From: a virus
IMG/VR virus record: IMGVR_UViG_3300042473_000438
Coordinates: 1 to 26,191 of that record
Strand: one strand, 5' to 3'
DNA length: 26,191 nucleotides
Of the stretch, positions 10,829 to 18,557 are shown in pieces (position 1 is the first letter of the stretch; each line of letters opens with the position of its first letter). The notes under the pieces are model-generated. The model saw nothing but the letters and a program-made list of their open reading frames with translations, was not told the DNA's origin and searched no databases. The translations under genes were made by a program, and so were the position numbers.

Positions 10829-10991
10829 CGATCAACAACAACTTACTCCAGAACAAGTGCAAGCAATATTATTATTTAAGATTGAGCAGAAACTAAGGTT
10901 TTATATTGCAAACCAAGTTGAGTCAAAATTTCACGGTATGTATCATAACGCATCACACGATATAGCACAATTTATCCGCAATATGGCTTAA
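10821..10991 (+). CDS. small helical protein (56 aa)
   Basis: MDSDQQQLTPEQVQAILLFK... starts 8 nt inside the end of the previous gene and is mostly helical. Its stop overlaps the end of the convergent gene at 10988 by 4 nt. Function unknown. Confidence 0.6.
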   Translation: MDSDQQQLTPEQVQAILLFKIEQKLRFYIANQVESKFHGMYHNASHDIAQFIRNMA

Positions 10992-11185
10992 TCTTGTACT
11001 AACTCCCACATATTGATATCTACAAACCCATAGCGAGATAGATCTGCTAACTCTTCAGTGTCTGCTTCAATAACAAGTCGCACATTGGACTCAATGTCAA
11101 AACCTGGTTTGTACTCCGTCTTGGCATTCTCCAAATAGGTTTCTTTAACCTTCTCAAGAATCGGACGGTATTGATATTTAGGCAA
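10988..11185 (-). CDS. small hypothetical protein (65 aa), probable TTG start
   Basis: The only start near the frame beginning is TTG 11185 (MPKYQYRPILEKVKE...), overlapping the end of the upstream gene by 8 nt. Alpha/beta with a central strand (NVRLVIEADTEELADL). Last of three overlapping leftward genes. Function unknown; start uncertain. Confidence 0.65.
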   Translation of the reverse strand: MPKYQYRPILEKVKETYLENAKTEYKPGFDIESNVRLVIEADTEELADLSRYGFVDINMWELVQD

Positions 11186-11369
11186 TTACTCCACCATCTT
11201 TTAACATATCGTACATATTGCTAAGAATAAGTTGAAGGCTAGGCTGACTTTGTGAAATTTGTGATTCTGTATCTGATTCGCTCATTCCAGCCTTCTTGCA
11301 TAATTCTCTATTATCAGCATTAATGCTAAATAGCATCATGTCGACTACTTCTTCTTTTGTCATACCCAT
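11178..11369 (-). CDS. small hypothetical protein (63 aa)
   Basis: ATG 11369 (MGMTKEEVVDMMLFSINADN...) lies inside the end of the DHH-like gene, with AAAGGAA upstream. Helical, one Cys, Ser/Gln-rich middle (SESDTESQISQSQPS). Function unknown. Confidence 0.7.
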   Translation of the reverse strand: MGMTKEEVVDMMLFSINADNRELCKKAGMSESDTESQISQSQPSLQLILSNMYDMLKDGGVIA

Positions 11370-12130
11370 TCCTTTTCTTGGTCGTAAGTTACAGAATACT
11401 CTCCTGTAAATATCTCTGCATAAGAGATGATATCTCTATTATACCGTATAAGCGTTTCTATGCCAACTTTGTCACATACATACTTCATACCCTGGACTAA
11501 TGGCTCAAACTTCATCCCCTGCCCCTCTAGGGCGTTATTAAGGGTATCTATGTAACGTGTCTTGCCATAACGCTTTGATGTAAATGATTGATCAACATAG
11601 TCAAACCTTGCTTGTGCATCATTCTTTCTTGCAATGTCCGAATTGTCTATTATGTACTTTGTTGCAGGATGATCCATCCGTGTAGACCAGTTTCGCATGT
11701 TATCGCTGTACTTCTCCATGTTCTTGAGAGTTGAGTCAGCGAAAGCCATGCGTATAAGGTCTTGTTCGGATAGGTCAGCCTCTATTGCGAACGAAATCAA
11801 AAAAGCGGTTGCGAAAGGAAACTTGTCGCTATATGTCGAAACGCCGAAGTGCACATTCGGATTAAACGACTCGACTGACATATTATCTTCTAAGAGTCGC
11901 ATATGGTTGCCGAGAGACACAAACTCTTGTCGATTCATATCACAATCGACGAACAAACATTCTTCTGGATTGATCCCGTCGGCGAGACATAAAATATTTT
12001 TGTCATAAGAACCAACTATTTTCGAACCGTTAAAACGCTCTAGTAATTTTGCGGACATAAAACCATCCATGTCAGGGGAAATAATTAAATTCTTAGAATG
12101 CTCTAAGGTTTCAAGTATGGCTGTTTTCAT
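11360..12130 (-). CDS. putative DHH-superfamily phosphoesterase-like protein (256 aa)
   Basis: The N-terminus (NLIISPDMDGFMSAKLL, with D20 and D22) and a second Asp pair in LFVDCDMN (D62, D64) match the first two metal motifs of DHH phosphoesterases (RecJ/NrnA type), which hydrolyse phosphodiester bonds in oligo- or cyclic nucleotides. I do not see a clear DHH triad or a DHHA1 C-terminus, so activity is uncertain. ATG 12130; the gene is divergent from the holin-like gene at 12165. It leads a three-gene operon. Confidence 0.5.
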   Translation of the reverse strand: MKTAILETLEHSKNLIISPDMDGFMSAKLLERFNGSKIVGSYDKNILCLADGINPEECLFVDCDMNRQEFVSLGNHMRLLEDNMSVESFNPNVHFGVSTYSDKFPFATAFLISFAIEADLSEQDLIRMAFADSTLKNMEKYSDNMRNWSTRMDHPATKYIIDNSDIARKNDAQARFDYVDQSFTSKRYGKTRYIDTLNNALEGQGMKFEPLVQGMKYVCDKVGIETLIRYNRDIISYAEIFTGEYSVTYDQEKEWV

Positions 12131-12164
12131 TTTTGTAAAATACTCCCCTTATAATAATCTAGTT

Positions 12165-12434
12165 ATGACAATCCAGGACTGGGCTTCGTTAATCGTAGCA
12201 ATACTTACAATTGTATCATCAATCGGCTTGTCGATCAAGTGGTTAGTAAAACATTATCTTAGCGAACTTAAGCCGAATTCTGGATCATCGCTAAAAGACC
12301 AAGTTAATAGACTTGAAAGTGCTCTAGACGAACAAAAAAATGATTCACAAAGATCCAGAGATCGCCAAGAAAAGAAACTTGACGAAATGTATCAGATTTT
12401 GATTAAGCATATTGCTAAAGTTGATAAAGAATAA
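12165..12434 (+). CDS. holin-like protein: one membrane helix plus coiled coil (89 aa)
   Basis: Start chosen at ATG 12165 (MTIQDWASLIVAILTIVSSI...), since TATAAT ends 9 nt upstream. Residues 5-27 form one hydrophobic helix; residues 35-85 are a charged coiled coil (KDQVNRLESALDEQ). This layout is common among phage holins and membrane-anchored lysis accessory proteins, often placed beside tail genes; a terminator follows. A role in host lysis with the lysozyme-like protein of 21623-22186 is inference. Confidence 0.6.
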   Translation: MTIQDWASLIVAILTIVSSIGLSIKWLVKHYLSELKPNSGSSLKDQVNRLESALDEQKNDSQRSRDRQEKKLDEMYQILIKHIAKVDKE

Positions 12435-12458
12435 TTTTCCTATATACTATATATAAAG

Positions 12459-12492
12459 ATAGTTTTTAAAACTATAAAGATAGTTCTTTTTT
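12459..12492 (+). terminator. probable intrinsic terminator
   Basis: ATAGTTTT pairs with AAAACTAT (12459-12475); six T follow at 12487-12492. AT-rich stem, so moderate strength. It separates the holin-like gene from the tail operon. Confidence 0.55.
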
Positions 12493-12550
12493 CTTATATA
12501 TTTAAAGTATACACTATCCCTAATCTGGCTAAAATAGACTTATGGTAACA

Positions 12551-12689
12551 AATCGGACATTCTTTATTATAACAATTTGATAACTTTAAATATCATGTCC
12601 GTTTTGTACCTTTATGGTATAATTTATTATTGGCTAATGCCTTGGTTTGTCCTATACCCACCAACCTTGGTATTAGTCAATTTTTATGG
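12551..12689 (+). promoter_or_regulatory. late control region: inverted ATGTCCG elements, promoter and leader hairpin
   Basis: AATCGGACAT (12551-12560) faces ATGTCCG (12595-12601). TGG-TATAAT at 12618-12623 would start RNA near 12630. That RNA folds CTAATGCC (12634-12641) onto GGTATTAG (12669-12676) with inner GGTT/AACC pairs, then TTTTT (12681-12685). It may be an attenuated leader or short RNA. Confidence 0.45.
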
Positions 12690-12695
12690 TATAAT
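12690..12695 (+). promoter_or_regulatory. late promoter, extended -10, leaderless
   Basis: TTGGTA (12667-12672), 17 bp, TGG-TATAAT (12690-12695), then 6 nt to ATG 12702. Confidence 0.7.
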
Positions 12696-12701
12696 CACAG
12701 T

Positions 12702-13097
12702 ATGCCTATTCATTCATCCCTGACTTTTGGTGCTGATCCAGTAACCATGCAGTGGAGTGTTGTCAGAGGGGATACTGCTACTTTAAGAGTAGAGTTTTAT
12801 GAAGACAATGAAGTAGATTATTACGATACTTCTGGATGGATTTTTAGAGCAACCGCTTATGATCAATCTGGTAATGTTCTAGATGCCCTTGAATGTGAGC
12901 CTAGCGAGGGATTTGTAGATATTACAGCATACCCATCGGTTACAAAAAATTGGGGATCTAAATACTCTTCAATCGTGGCTCAATTACCATTTGATGTCCA
13001 GGTAACAATTCCAGAATTAATAGAAGACACAGTTTGGACTCCTGTAATTGGAACCATACATGTATTAGGCGACATTACACCAGGGGGTACACTATAA
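12702..13097 (+). CDS. small tail/baseplate beta-sandwich protein (131 aa), BppU-N-like
   Basis: ATG 12702 is chosen over the in-frame TTG at 12630 because a -10 ends 6 nt before it. The signature W-S-V-V-R-G-D-T-A-T-L-R-V (residues 18-30), followed by strands and an acidic loop, recurs in the protein at 23178 (W-T-V-V-R-G-D-S-A-A-F-R-V) and, more loosely, in 15308 (Y-Y-K-G-D-T-F-E-F-R-I). The layout resembles the N-terminal domain of BppU-type baseplate proteins that dock receptor-binding parts; this is inference. Its TAA overlaps the next ATG. Confidence 0.6.
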   Translation: MPIHSSLTFGADPVTMQWSVVRGDTATLRVEFYEDNEVDYYDTSGWIFRATAYDQSGNVLDALECEPSEGFVDITAYPSVTKNWGSKYSSIVAQLPFDVQVTIPELIEDTVWTPVIGTIHVLGDITPGGTL

Positions 13098-14548
13098 TGG
13101 CAGTTATTAAGATTGTTCCAATGCCAGGCGCAGTTGGAGACAAGGGAGACGAAGGAGCCGTAGGCCCTCAAGGCCCACAAGGAGCACAAGGTTTGCAAGG
13201 AGTGCCAGGTGCTGATGCACTATGGAGTTACAATGGCCAATGGCAGAGCAATGCTTCATATGCCGAAGGTGATGTCGTAACTTATCAGGGACAACTGTAT
13301 TACACAAAGTCAGTTACAACTGCTGGAACACTTCCAACCAATACTACTAAGTTTGATTTAATTGCATCAAAGGGTGCAGATGGACAACCAGGTACAAACG
13401 GTACAAATGGTACAAATGGTGCAAATGGTGCAGATGCACTTTGGAATTACACGGGAGAATACAGTAGCGGAGCATCATATGCCGTTGGAGATATAGCAAC
13501 ATATGACGGACAACTTTGGTATCGCTACAACGCTAATGGTGGAAATGTTGGAGACACTCCTTCCCCAGGACTTTGGAATTTATTAGCAGCAAAGGGTGCA
13601 GATGGTTCTGGTGGAACAGCAAACACTGGAGATATAACTTTTGATGGTGTAAAAATTATTGGTACAGGAACAGCATCTGGTGATGGATCTAATAGAGGAA
13701 CAATAGACTTAGTTCCAGATGCAGATTTACTTACAAATCAATATCATGAAGATCAGTATTTAATTGTTGATCCTACCGCACCAAACCACATTCATATTCG
13801 TGCAGGTGGAACACAAGATGCTTCTGCTGCAGACCTATTTCTTGGCGGAGAAAGAAACAATGTTCGTGTTTCAGATGGCGGAAGAAGTGTAAGTGTTAGC
13901 ACAAGACCAAATACAGTTATTAACACATATACAAATCAAAATACAACAAGTAACACTTCTTTTGTAACAAGTAATGCATCAAGTATTTATATAGGGGATA
14001 CATTATTTTATGTAGGCGGAGATATAGTAACTGTTGATTCAATTACGCAGGACTCACCAAGTGCTGGTCTACAAACTATCACAGCAAACTTAAATGGAGC
14101 ACCAGCCTCATTTGTTGCAGGAGAACCGCATATATTTAGCCATGAAGAAGAATGGAATAACTACTGGCAGTTTACCCCAGATGGAACTCTTTCAGGACCA
14201 TCAATGGGTGGACTTAAAGTTTTAGGTTTATTAAATTCAGGTGATAATGATCTTGGTCTATATGCTAACGATGCAGACATATATCTACAGGCTTCTTCTG
14301 GAGCAGTAAATATTGCAGCGCCTGAAGTTACCATTACTTCAAATGCCGTTCCTTCTTCAGTAAATATCAACACATATAGTGGTGCAAAAATTAGTAGCGC
14401 AAGAACATCTGGCTATTCTGATGCAGACAAAGTTGTAGCAACACTTGGAGATTTACCAACGGGAGCAACAGGAACATTTGAAACTCCAGATAGTAAATTA
14501 GTTACAGTTACTAATGGAATCATTACATCTATAGAGTCACTTACTTAA
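13097..14548 (+). CDS. collagen-like tail fibre with two chitin-binding-like modules (483 aa)
   Basis: ATG 13097 overlaps the previous stop (TAATG). A Gly-X-Y stretch (about residues 14-38, GPQGPQGAQGLQGVPG) is followed by two similar modules (about 41-92 and 113-168) with the pattern W-N5-Y-N2-GD-N-V/I-N-Y-N-G-Q-L-Y/W-Y, which matches CBM5/12-type carbohydrate-binding modules. A Gly-Thr-Asn linker (GTNGTNGTNGANG) joins them. The C-terminal 300 residues are beta-rich and end in a trimerisation-like strand region. Likely a receptor-binding or capsular-glycan-binding fibre on the virion. Confidence 0.8.
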   Translation: MAVIKIVPMPGAVGDKGDEGAVGPQGPQGAQGLQGVPGADALWSYNGQWQSNASYAEGDVVTYQGQLYYTKSVTTAGTLPTNTTKFDLIASKGADGQPGTNGTNGTNGANGADALWNYTGEYSSGASYAVGDIATYDGQLWYRYNANGGNVGDTPSPGLWNLLAAKGADGSGGTANTGDITFDGVKIIGTGTASGDGSNRGTIDLVPDADLLTNQYHEDQYLIVDPTAPNHIHIRAGGTQDASAADLFLGGERNNVRVSDGGRSVSVSTRPNTVINTYTNQNTTSNTSFVTSNASSIYIGDTLFYVGGDIVTVDSITQDSPSAGLQTITANLNGAPASFVAGEPHIFSHEEEWNNYWQFTPDGTLSGPSMGGLKVLGLLNSGDNDLGLYANDADIYLQASSGAVNIAAPEVTITSNAVPSSVNINTYSGAKISSARTSGYSDADKVVATLGDLPTGATGTFETPDSKLVTVTNGIITSIESLT

Positions 14549-14556
14549 TATTGTGA

Positions 14557-14562
14557 GATAAT
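14557..14562 (+). promoter_or_regulatory. late promoter, extended -10, leaderless
   Basis: TGA-GATAAT (14557-14562), then 6 nt to ATG 14569. One mismatch from TATAAT. Confidence 0.55.
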
Positions 14563-14568
14563 ATCACT

Positions 14569-15300
14569 ATGGCTGTTTCTAAATCTATGGACTTTCCAGG
14601 TGCAAAAAAATCTTCGTATGCTGCACAAGTAGAACAAAGTCAAGCATCTCCTACTGTAGATAGTGCTCTTTCATTTCTTCCAGTCCCTGGCCCAGTTGGT
14701 CCACAAGGACCTGCAGGTAGAGATGGTAGAGATGGAAAGCAGGGACCTGAAGGACCAGAAGGAAAACCAGGTCCAAAAGGAGAAAAAGGTCCAGCAGGTA
14801 AAGACGGACTAAGTTCTTTGTCATCTTCAGGACAGCAAGCAGGATGGGCATCTTATACAAATACAATTACTAAACCAACAAAACTTGGAGTGTCTCAAGG
14901 AAATGATGGCTGGGTAACACTTTTATTAGATACAAAAGACAAAGAGCAAAATGAGACATACCTTCCTAAAGGTTGTACCAGCCTTTGGAATAGTCACCAG
15001 AGAGCCCTAAACTTCCACGGTATAAAAGAAGGCTCCCAAATATTCGTAACATACAACTTTGAACTAACTACCTATACAGCCAATACTGAGGTTTGGCTAA
15101 GGACATATTTTGCAAGCAAGGATCAAGAGTTTGTGCAATTAGTAGGGTCTTTAAAGTACCAGAATGTATATAACCTTTCAGTCACCCAAAACATATTTAT
15201 TGAAGACAAGTATATGTGGGGAAATGGTGCAGTTCCACAACTTAGAACAGACTTTGATGCCTCCGTAATCTTCAATTCTGTCTACGTCAGCGTGGTATAA
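14569..15300 (+). CDS. collagen-like tail protein (243 aa)
   Basis: After about 40 residues there is an unbroken run of about 13 Gly-X-Y triplets (starting GPVGPQGPAGRDGRDG and ending GPAGKDG), then a globular beta domain of about 150 residues with many Tyr and Thr. Trimeric collagen-like stems with a C-terminal head are typical of phage fibres. Prolines are mostly in the X position, with GKP placing one in Y, the site that prolyl 4-hydroxylases modify in animal collagen. Ends in the TATAAT that precedes the next gene. Confidence 0.8.
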   Translation: MAVSKSMDFPGAKKSSYAAQVEQSQASPTVDSALSFLPVPGPVGPQGPAGRDGRDGKQGPEGPEGKPGPKGEKGPAGKDGLSSLSSSGQQAGWASYTNTITKPTKLGVSQGNDGWVTLLLDTKDKEQNETYLPKGCTSLWNSHQRALNFHGIKEGSQIFVTYNFELTTYTANTEVWLRTYFASKDQEFVQLVGSLKYQNVYNLSVTQNIFIEDKYMWGNGAVPQLRTDFDASVIFNSVYVSVV

Positions 15301-15301
15301 T
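15296..15301 (+). promoter_or_regulatory. late promoter, extended -10, leaderless
   Basis: TGG-TATAAT (15296-15301), overlapping the previous stop codon, then 6 nt to ATG 15308. Confidence 0.7.
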
Positions 15302-15307
15302 AAAACC

Positions 15308-15787
15308 ATGGCATTTCCAGCAACCTATGACTTTAACTACTATAAAGGTGATACCTTTGAGTTTCGTATCTACCCGAAAAAGAACGATGGAACGGTTTTT
15401 GACCTAAGCGCTTTTTATATTCCAACAAACTATGCCAATACTCCAGATGATGTAACTGACTCATCTGCACCATATGATAGTGCTCAATTTACTATTGCAG
15501 AGGTTCGTGGAGCAACAAAAATTGTAAATAACCTTCCAGTTGCAGTAGTGCCAATTAAATGCTTTGCTAGGGTGTCAGATGATAATACTTTTGTTCAGTG
15601 TGCAATCAGACCAGCAGAAGGAAATCAACTTGTTGCTGGTACAGAATATGTCTATGACGTTGAAGTTAAAAAGCCAGCAGGGTTATCAGGTAGCGGACAA
15701 TACGAAGTTGTACAAACACTGCTAACAGGCAAAATAACAATTACAGATCAGGTTACAGGCGCTACGTCTGCAACATCAGGTGCGTAA
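15308..15787 (+). CDS. tail/baseplate beta-sandwich protein (159 aa)
   Basis: MAFPATYDFNYYKGDTFEFR... shares the 'GDTxxxR' strand pattern with the proteins at 12702 and 23178, placing it in the same structural-adaptor group. One Cys pair (about residues 80 and 99) might form a disulfide. The end is Gly/Ser/Thr-rich. Its TAA overlaps the next ATG. Confidence 0.65.
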   Translation: MAFPATYDFNYYKGDTFEFRIYPKKNDGTVFDLSAFYIPTNYANTPDDVTDSSAPYDSAQFTIAEVRGATKIVNNLPVAVVPIKCFARVSDDNTFVQCAIRPAEGNQLVAGTEYVYDVEVKKPAGLSGSGQYEVVQTLLTGKITITDQVTGATSATSGA

Positions 15788-16383
15788 TGGCAGACATACT
15801 TTTATCAAATGACGACTTAACCGTCTTTGGTGGACCAGAAACAATCAGTCTTGATTTAGATATAGGGCCACAGGGTGATCGTGGAAGTCTTATTATTGCT
15901 ACTCTTGGAGATCCAAGAAATGCTACAGTGGCCTCGTATATAGTTCAAGATGTTCAGGCTTTAGACATTGCAATAGACTCAAACCCTGCCTCTTTAACAT
16001 TTAAAAATATTTTTCAATTAGTTTCTACACCAAACGGATTGCAATGGACTCCATTAGTTAGCCTTAAGACAGACTTCTACTCTTCTACTAAAACAGTAAC
16101 TGCTGCAAACGGAAAACTTACTATACCCCCAATCAATGTAACAGATATTTATTTGTTTCAAGATAATACAACTGTAGACTCTTCTAATTTTAGTGTACAG
16201 TACTCAATATCATCCCCAGATTCTGGCGGTCCCTTGGCAACAACATTAGTAGTAAAAGAGTTAAGCACTAGTTCAGGCTTTTTAGCGTTACCACTTGAAA
16301 TAAAGGGTGTAGAATATGATGGAACAAACTGGGGACCTATAACGGGAACCAAAAACGTCCACTTATTTATTACAGTGGTATAA
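15787..16383 (+). CDS. tail-associated protein (198 aa)
   Basis: Coupled to the previous gene (TAATG). A short IGPQGDRGS element (about residues 25-33) is followed by a beta-rich body containing two strand blocks. No catalytic motif seen. Its position between fibre genes makes a virion role likely. Family not recognised. Confidence 0.65.
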   Translation: MADILLSNDDLTVFGGPETISLDLDIGPQGDRGSLIIATLGDPRNATVASYIVQDVQALDIAIDSNPASLTFKNIFQLVSTPNGLQWTPLVSLKTDFYSSTKTVTAANGKLTIPPINVTDIYLFQDNTTVDSSNFSVQYSISSPDSGGPLATTLVVKELSTSSGFLALPLEIKGVEYDGTNWGPITGTKNVHLFITVV

Positions 16384-16384
16384 T
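16379..16384 (+). promoter_or_regulatory. late promoter, extended -10, short leader
   Basis: TGG-TATAAT (16379-16384), overlapping the previous stop. Here a Shine-Dalgarno AAAGGGTGA (16388-16396) precedes the GTG start, so this gene is not leaderless. Confidence 0.6.
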
Positions 16385-16402
16385 GAAAAAGGGTGATTTA
16401 TA

Positions 16403-18286
16403 GTGGCAGAAGAGAATATTGATAACACCGTTAGTGGTAGCGGACTCTTCAACACCAAAATCCCAGGTTTGTCAGATGCAGCGGATATTCAGGCAGCGTT
16501 AAGGCTTTATCACTACGGAACATATACATATGATGGTGCAAATACAGATCCATCAGTTCTTCCTATTCCTTCTATGGCTAAGCACCTTCAAAACCTTGTA
16601 GACGCAGATGCTGCAGAGATAGTAAACAGAAATGCTGCAATTGCCACACATAATGCAGCCACAACAAATGTTCACGGAATATTAAATACAGCAAATCTTG
16701 CAACAAAAGCATATGTAATTGATGAAATAAATAATTTTGCTGGAGGATACCCAGACCTAGCAGGAGCAGGTATTGACTGGAATGGTGTTGATGAACAGTT
16801 TGACATTGAGCCAAGAATTGTAAATTCTGGAACATTAATAACAAAAACATCTGATTTTATATTAGCGTCAGAAGATGTTTCTAAAACTATAATTTTAAAC
16901 GCATCTTCCCCTATCACATTAACTGTTCCGCTAAATTCTTCAGTAAATATTCCTATTGGATATCAATTTAATTTAATTGAAGTAGGACTAGGAAGAACAA
17001 CCTTTTCTCCAGTTTCTGGAGTCACAATAAATAGTAAAAATTCACAAATGTACATTGACTCACAATATGGCAAGGCAACACTTTTAAAAATTGATACAAA
17101 TTCTTGGATTGTCTATGGAGATATTTATGAGGGATCTACATCTTCTCCAACACCAACTCCAACTCCAACACCGACTCCAGCACCAACTTCAACTTTAACC
17201 CCAACACCAACACCAGTCCCACCATATTTCGTTCCTCCATTCTTCCCTCCATATTTTGTACCTCCATTCTTCCCACCAGACTTTACGCCTACAGCAACTG
17301 CAACCCCAACGCCTACAGCAACTGCAACCCCAACACCCACCGCAACTGCAACCCCAACGCCTACAGCAACTGCAACCCCAACGCCTACAGCAACTGCAAC
17401 CCCAACGCCTACAGCAACTCAAAGTAATGCTTACTGGTATACAGGTTGTTGTTCAACAACTGGCGCACAGGTTACAGGTTTGAGCAGTACAGAATTTACT
17501 GCAGCATATAACTCTATGATTGGTCAGTGCGTTGGAGAAGTTACAAACCAGCAAAGTGGAAATTATGGAACCATTCCAACAGTAAACTGTTCAGGACTTA
17601 CCTATTGTCCTTCACTAGGGTATAACGTACCTTCAAGTGGCTACCCAGGTAACTGTCCAGGTGCCTCACCAACAGATCCTACAGCAACACCAACTGCTAC
17701 TCCAACACCAACTGCTACTCCAACACCTACAGCAAGCCTTACCTACTGCCCTTCACTAGGATATAATGTTCCAACAAGTGGCTACCCAGGTAACTGTCCA
17801 GGTGCCTCACCAACAGATCCTACAGCAACACCAACACCAACGCCAACACCTACTCCAACCCCAACAACCACCGCAACTGCAACCCCAACCCCTACTGCAA
17901 CTGCGACACCAACACCTACCCCCGCTCCAGTACCTCTAACCTACTGCCCTTCACTTGGGTATAACGTACCTTCAAGTGGCTACCCAGGTAACTGTCCAGG
18001 TGCCTCACCTTCACCAACTACAGCACCACCTTACTTTGTTCCACCGTTCTTCCCACCTTACTTTGTACCTCCATTCTTCCCTCCATATTTTGTACCACCA
18101 TATTTCGTTCCACCTTTCTTCCCGCCTGACTTTACTCCTACATCAACACCAACTGAAACCCCAACCCCTACCCCCGCTCCAGTACCTTTAACATACTGCC
18201 CATCACTAGGGTATAACGTACCTTCAAGTGGTTACCCAGGTAACTGCCCAGGGTTTAGATTTGATGCAAATATAATAAATATGTAA
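16403..18286 (+). CDS. proline/threonine-rich tail fibre with repeated Cys modules (627 aa)
   Basis: GTG start at 16403 with a good ribosome-binding site. Residues 1-240 look like a tail-attachment region (KIPGLSDAADIQAAL) ending in a small beta domain. From about residue 244 come long low-complexity runs: Pro-Thr repeats (TPTPTATATPTPT), VPPYFVPPFFPP repeats (near 273 and 547), and four copies of a 22-residue module with two Cys, YCPSLGYNVP...YPGNCPG, starting near residues 399, 446, 512 and 596. Such rigid Pro-rich stalks suit a surface fibre and are natural targets for prolyl hydroxylation and O-glycosylation. The modifying enzymes follow directly. Confidence 0.8.
   Translation: MAEENIDNTVSGSGLFNTKIPGLSDAADIQAALRLYHYGTYTYDGANTDPSVLPIPSMAKHLQNLVDADAAEIVNRNAAIATHNAATTNVHGILNTANLATKAYVIDEINNFAGGYPDLAGAGIDWNGVDEQFDIEPRIVNSGTLITKTSDFILASEDVSKTIILNASSPITLTVPLNSSVNIPIGYQFNLIEVGLGRTTFSPVSGVTINSKNSQMYIDSQYGKATLLKIDTNSWIVYGDIYEGSTSSPTPTPTPTPTPAPTSTLTPTPTPVPPYFVPPFFPPYFVPPFFPPDFTPTATATPTPTATATPTPTATATPTPTATATPTPTATATPTPTATQSNAYWYTGCCSTTGAQVTGLSSTEFTAAYNSMIGQCVGEVTNQQSGNYGTIPTVNCSGLTYCPSLGYNVPSSGYPGNCPGASPTDPTATPTATPTPTATPTPTASLTYCPSLGYNVPTSGYPGNCPGASPTDPTATPTPTPTPTPTPTTTATATPTPTATATPTPTPAPVPLTYCPSLGYNVPSSGYPGNCPGASPSPTTAPPYFVPPFFPPYFVPPFFPPYFVPPYFVPPFFPPDFTPTSTPTETPTPTPAPVPLTYCPSLGYNVPSSGYPGNCPGFRFDANIINM
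17130..18286 (+). repeat. Pro-Thr, PPYFVPPFFPP and Cys-module coding repeats
   Basis: Near-identical DNA repeats (ACTGCAACCCCAACGCCTAC type, several tandem copies at 17290-17420) encode ATATPTPT. Four copies of the Cys module at 17597, 17738, 17936 and 18188 are alike even in codon choice, which suggests recent expansion by recombination or slippage. Confidence 0.85.
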
Positions 18287-18317
18287 TACCTTGGTTGCAT
18301 AACAAAATGTAATCGTG

Positions 18318-18323
18318 TATAAT
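18318..18323 (+). promoter_or_regulatory. promoter of the modification cassette
   Basis: TATAAT (18318-18323) with a leader of about 20 nt and a purine-rich ribosome-binding site (AGGGGAAG) before ATG 18351. Confidence 0.5.
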
Positions 18324-18350
18324 AGAATCAACTATAAGCAAGGGGAAGAT

Positions 18351-18557
18351 ATGTCAAAATCAAGGTGGGAAGAATACAAAGAAAAAAATCAAGGCATTGT
18401 CTCTGATCTTTCAAAAGAAGATCCTTTAAAAAGGTTAAGCATATGCAACTCGTGCGAGCACTTAATAAAATTAACAAAAGAATGCAAAAAAGACAAATCT
18501 TTTGTTCTTGAAACGGTAAAAATAAAAGAACAGCAGTGTCCAATAGGAGCCTGGTAA
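18351..18557 (+). CDS. small Cys-rich cassette protein 1 (68 aa), degenerate
   Basis: ATG 18351 with AGGGGAAG upstream. It shares the layout of the proteins at 19150 and 22326 (ICNxC...LIxLTxxC...CPxGxW), which resemble the phage DUF6171-type small Cys-rich family (name from memory). Here the central CKxCxC is replaced by CKKDKS, so part of the metal site is lost. Its TAA overlaps the start of oxygenase 1. Possibly a zinc-binding partner of that enzyme; role unknown. Confidence 0.75.
   Translation: MSKSRWEEYKEKNQGIVSDLSKEDPLKRLSICNSCEHLIKLTKECKKDKSFVLETVKIKEQQCPIGAW

Noticed and set aside
12630-12701. N-terminal extension of the first tail gene from TTG 12630
   Set aside because: The stretch is better explained as a leader hairpin plus a promoter ending 6 nt before ATG 12702.
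13093-13098. TATAAT overlapping the start of the collagen-like fibre gene at 13097
   Set aside because: It includes the start codon itself, so it cannot serve that gene; stop-start overlap (TAATG) explains its expression.
17125-17483. Long frames on the minus strand and in another plus frame across the Pro-Thr repeats
   Set aside because: They are low-complexity shadows (Gly-Val, Cys-Arg or Gln-Leu repeats) of the fibre gene, produced by the DNA repeats.
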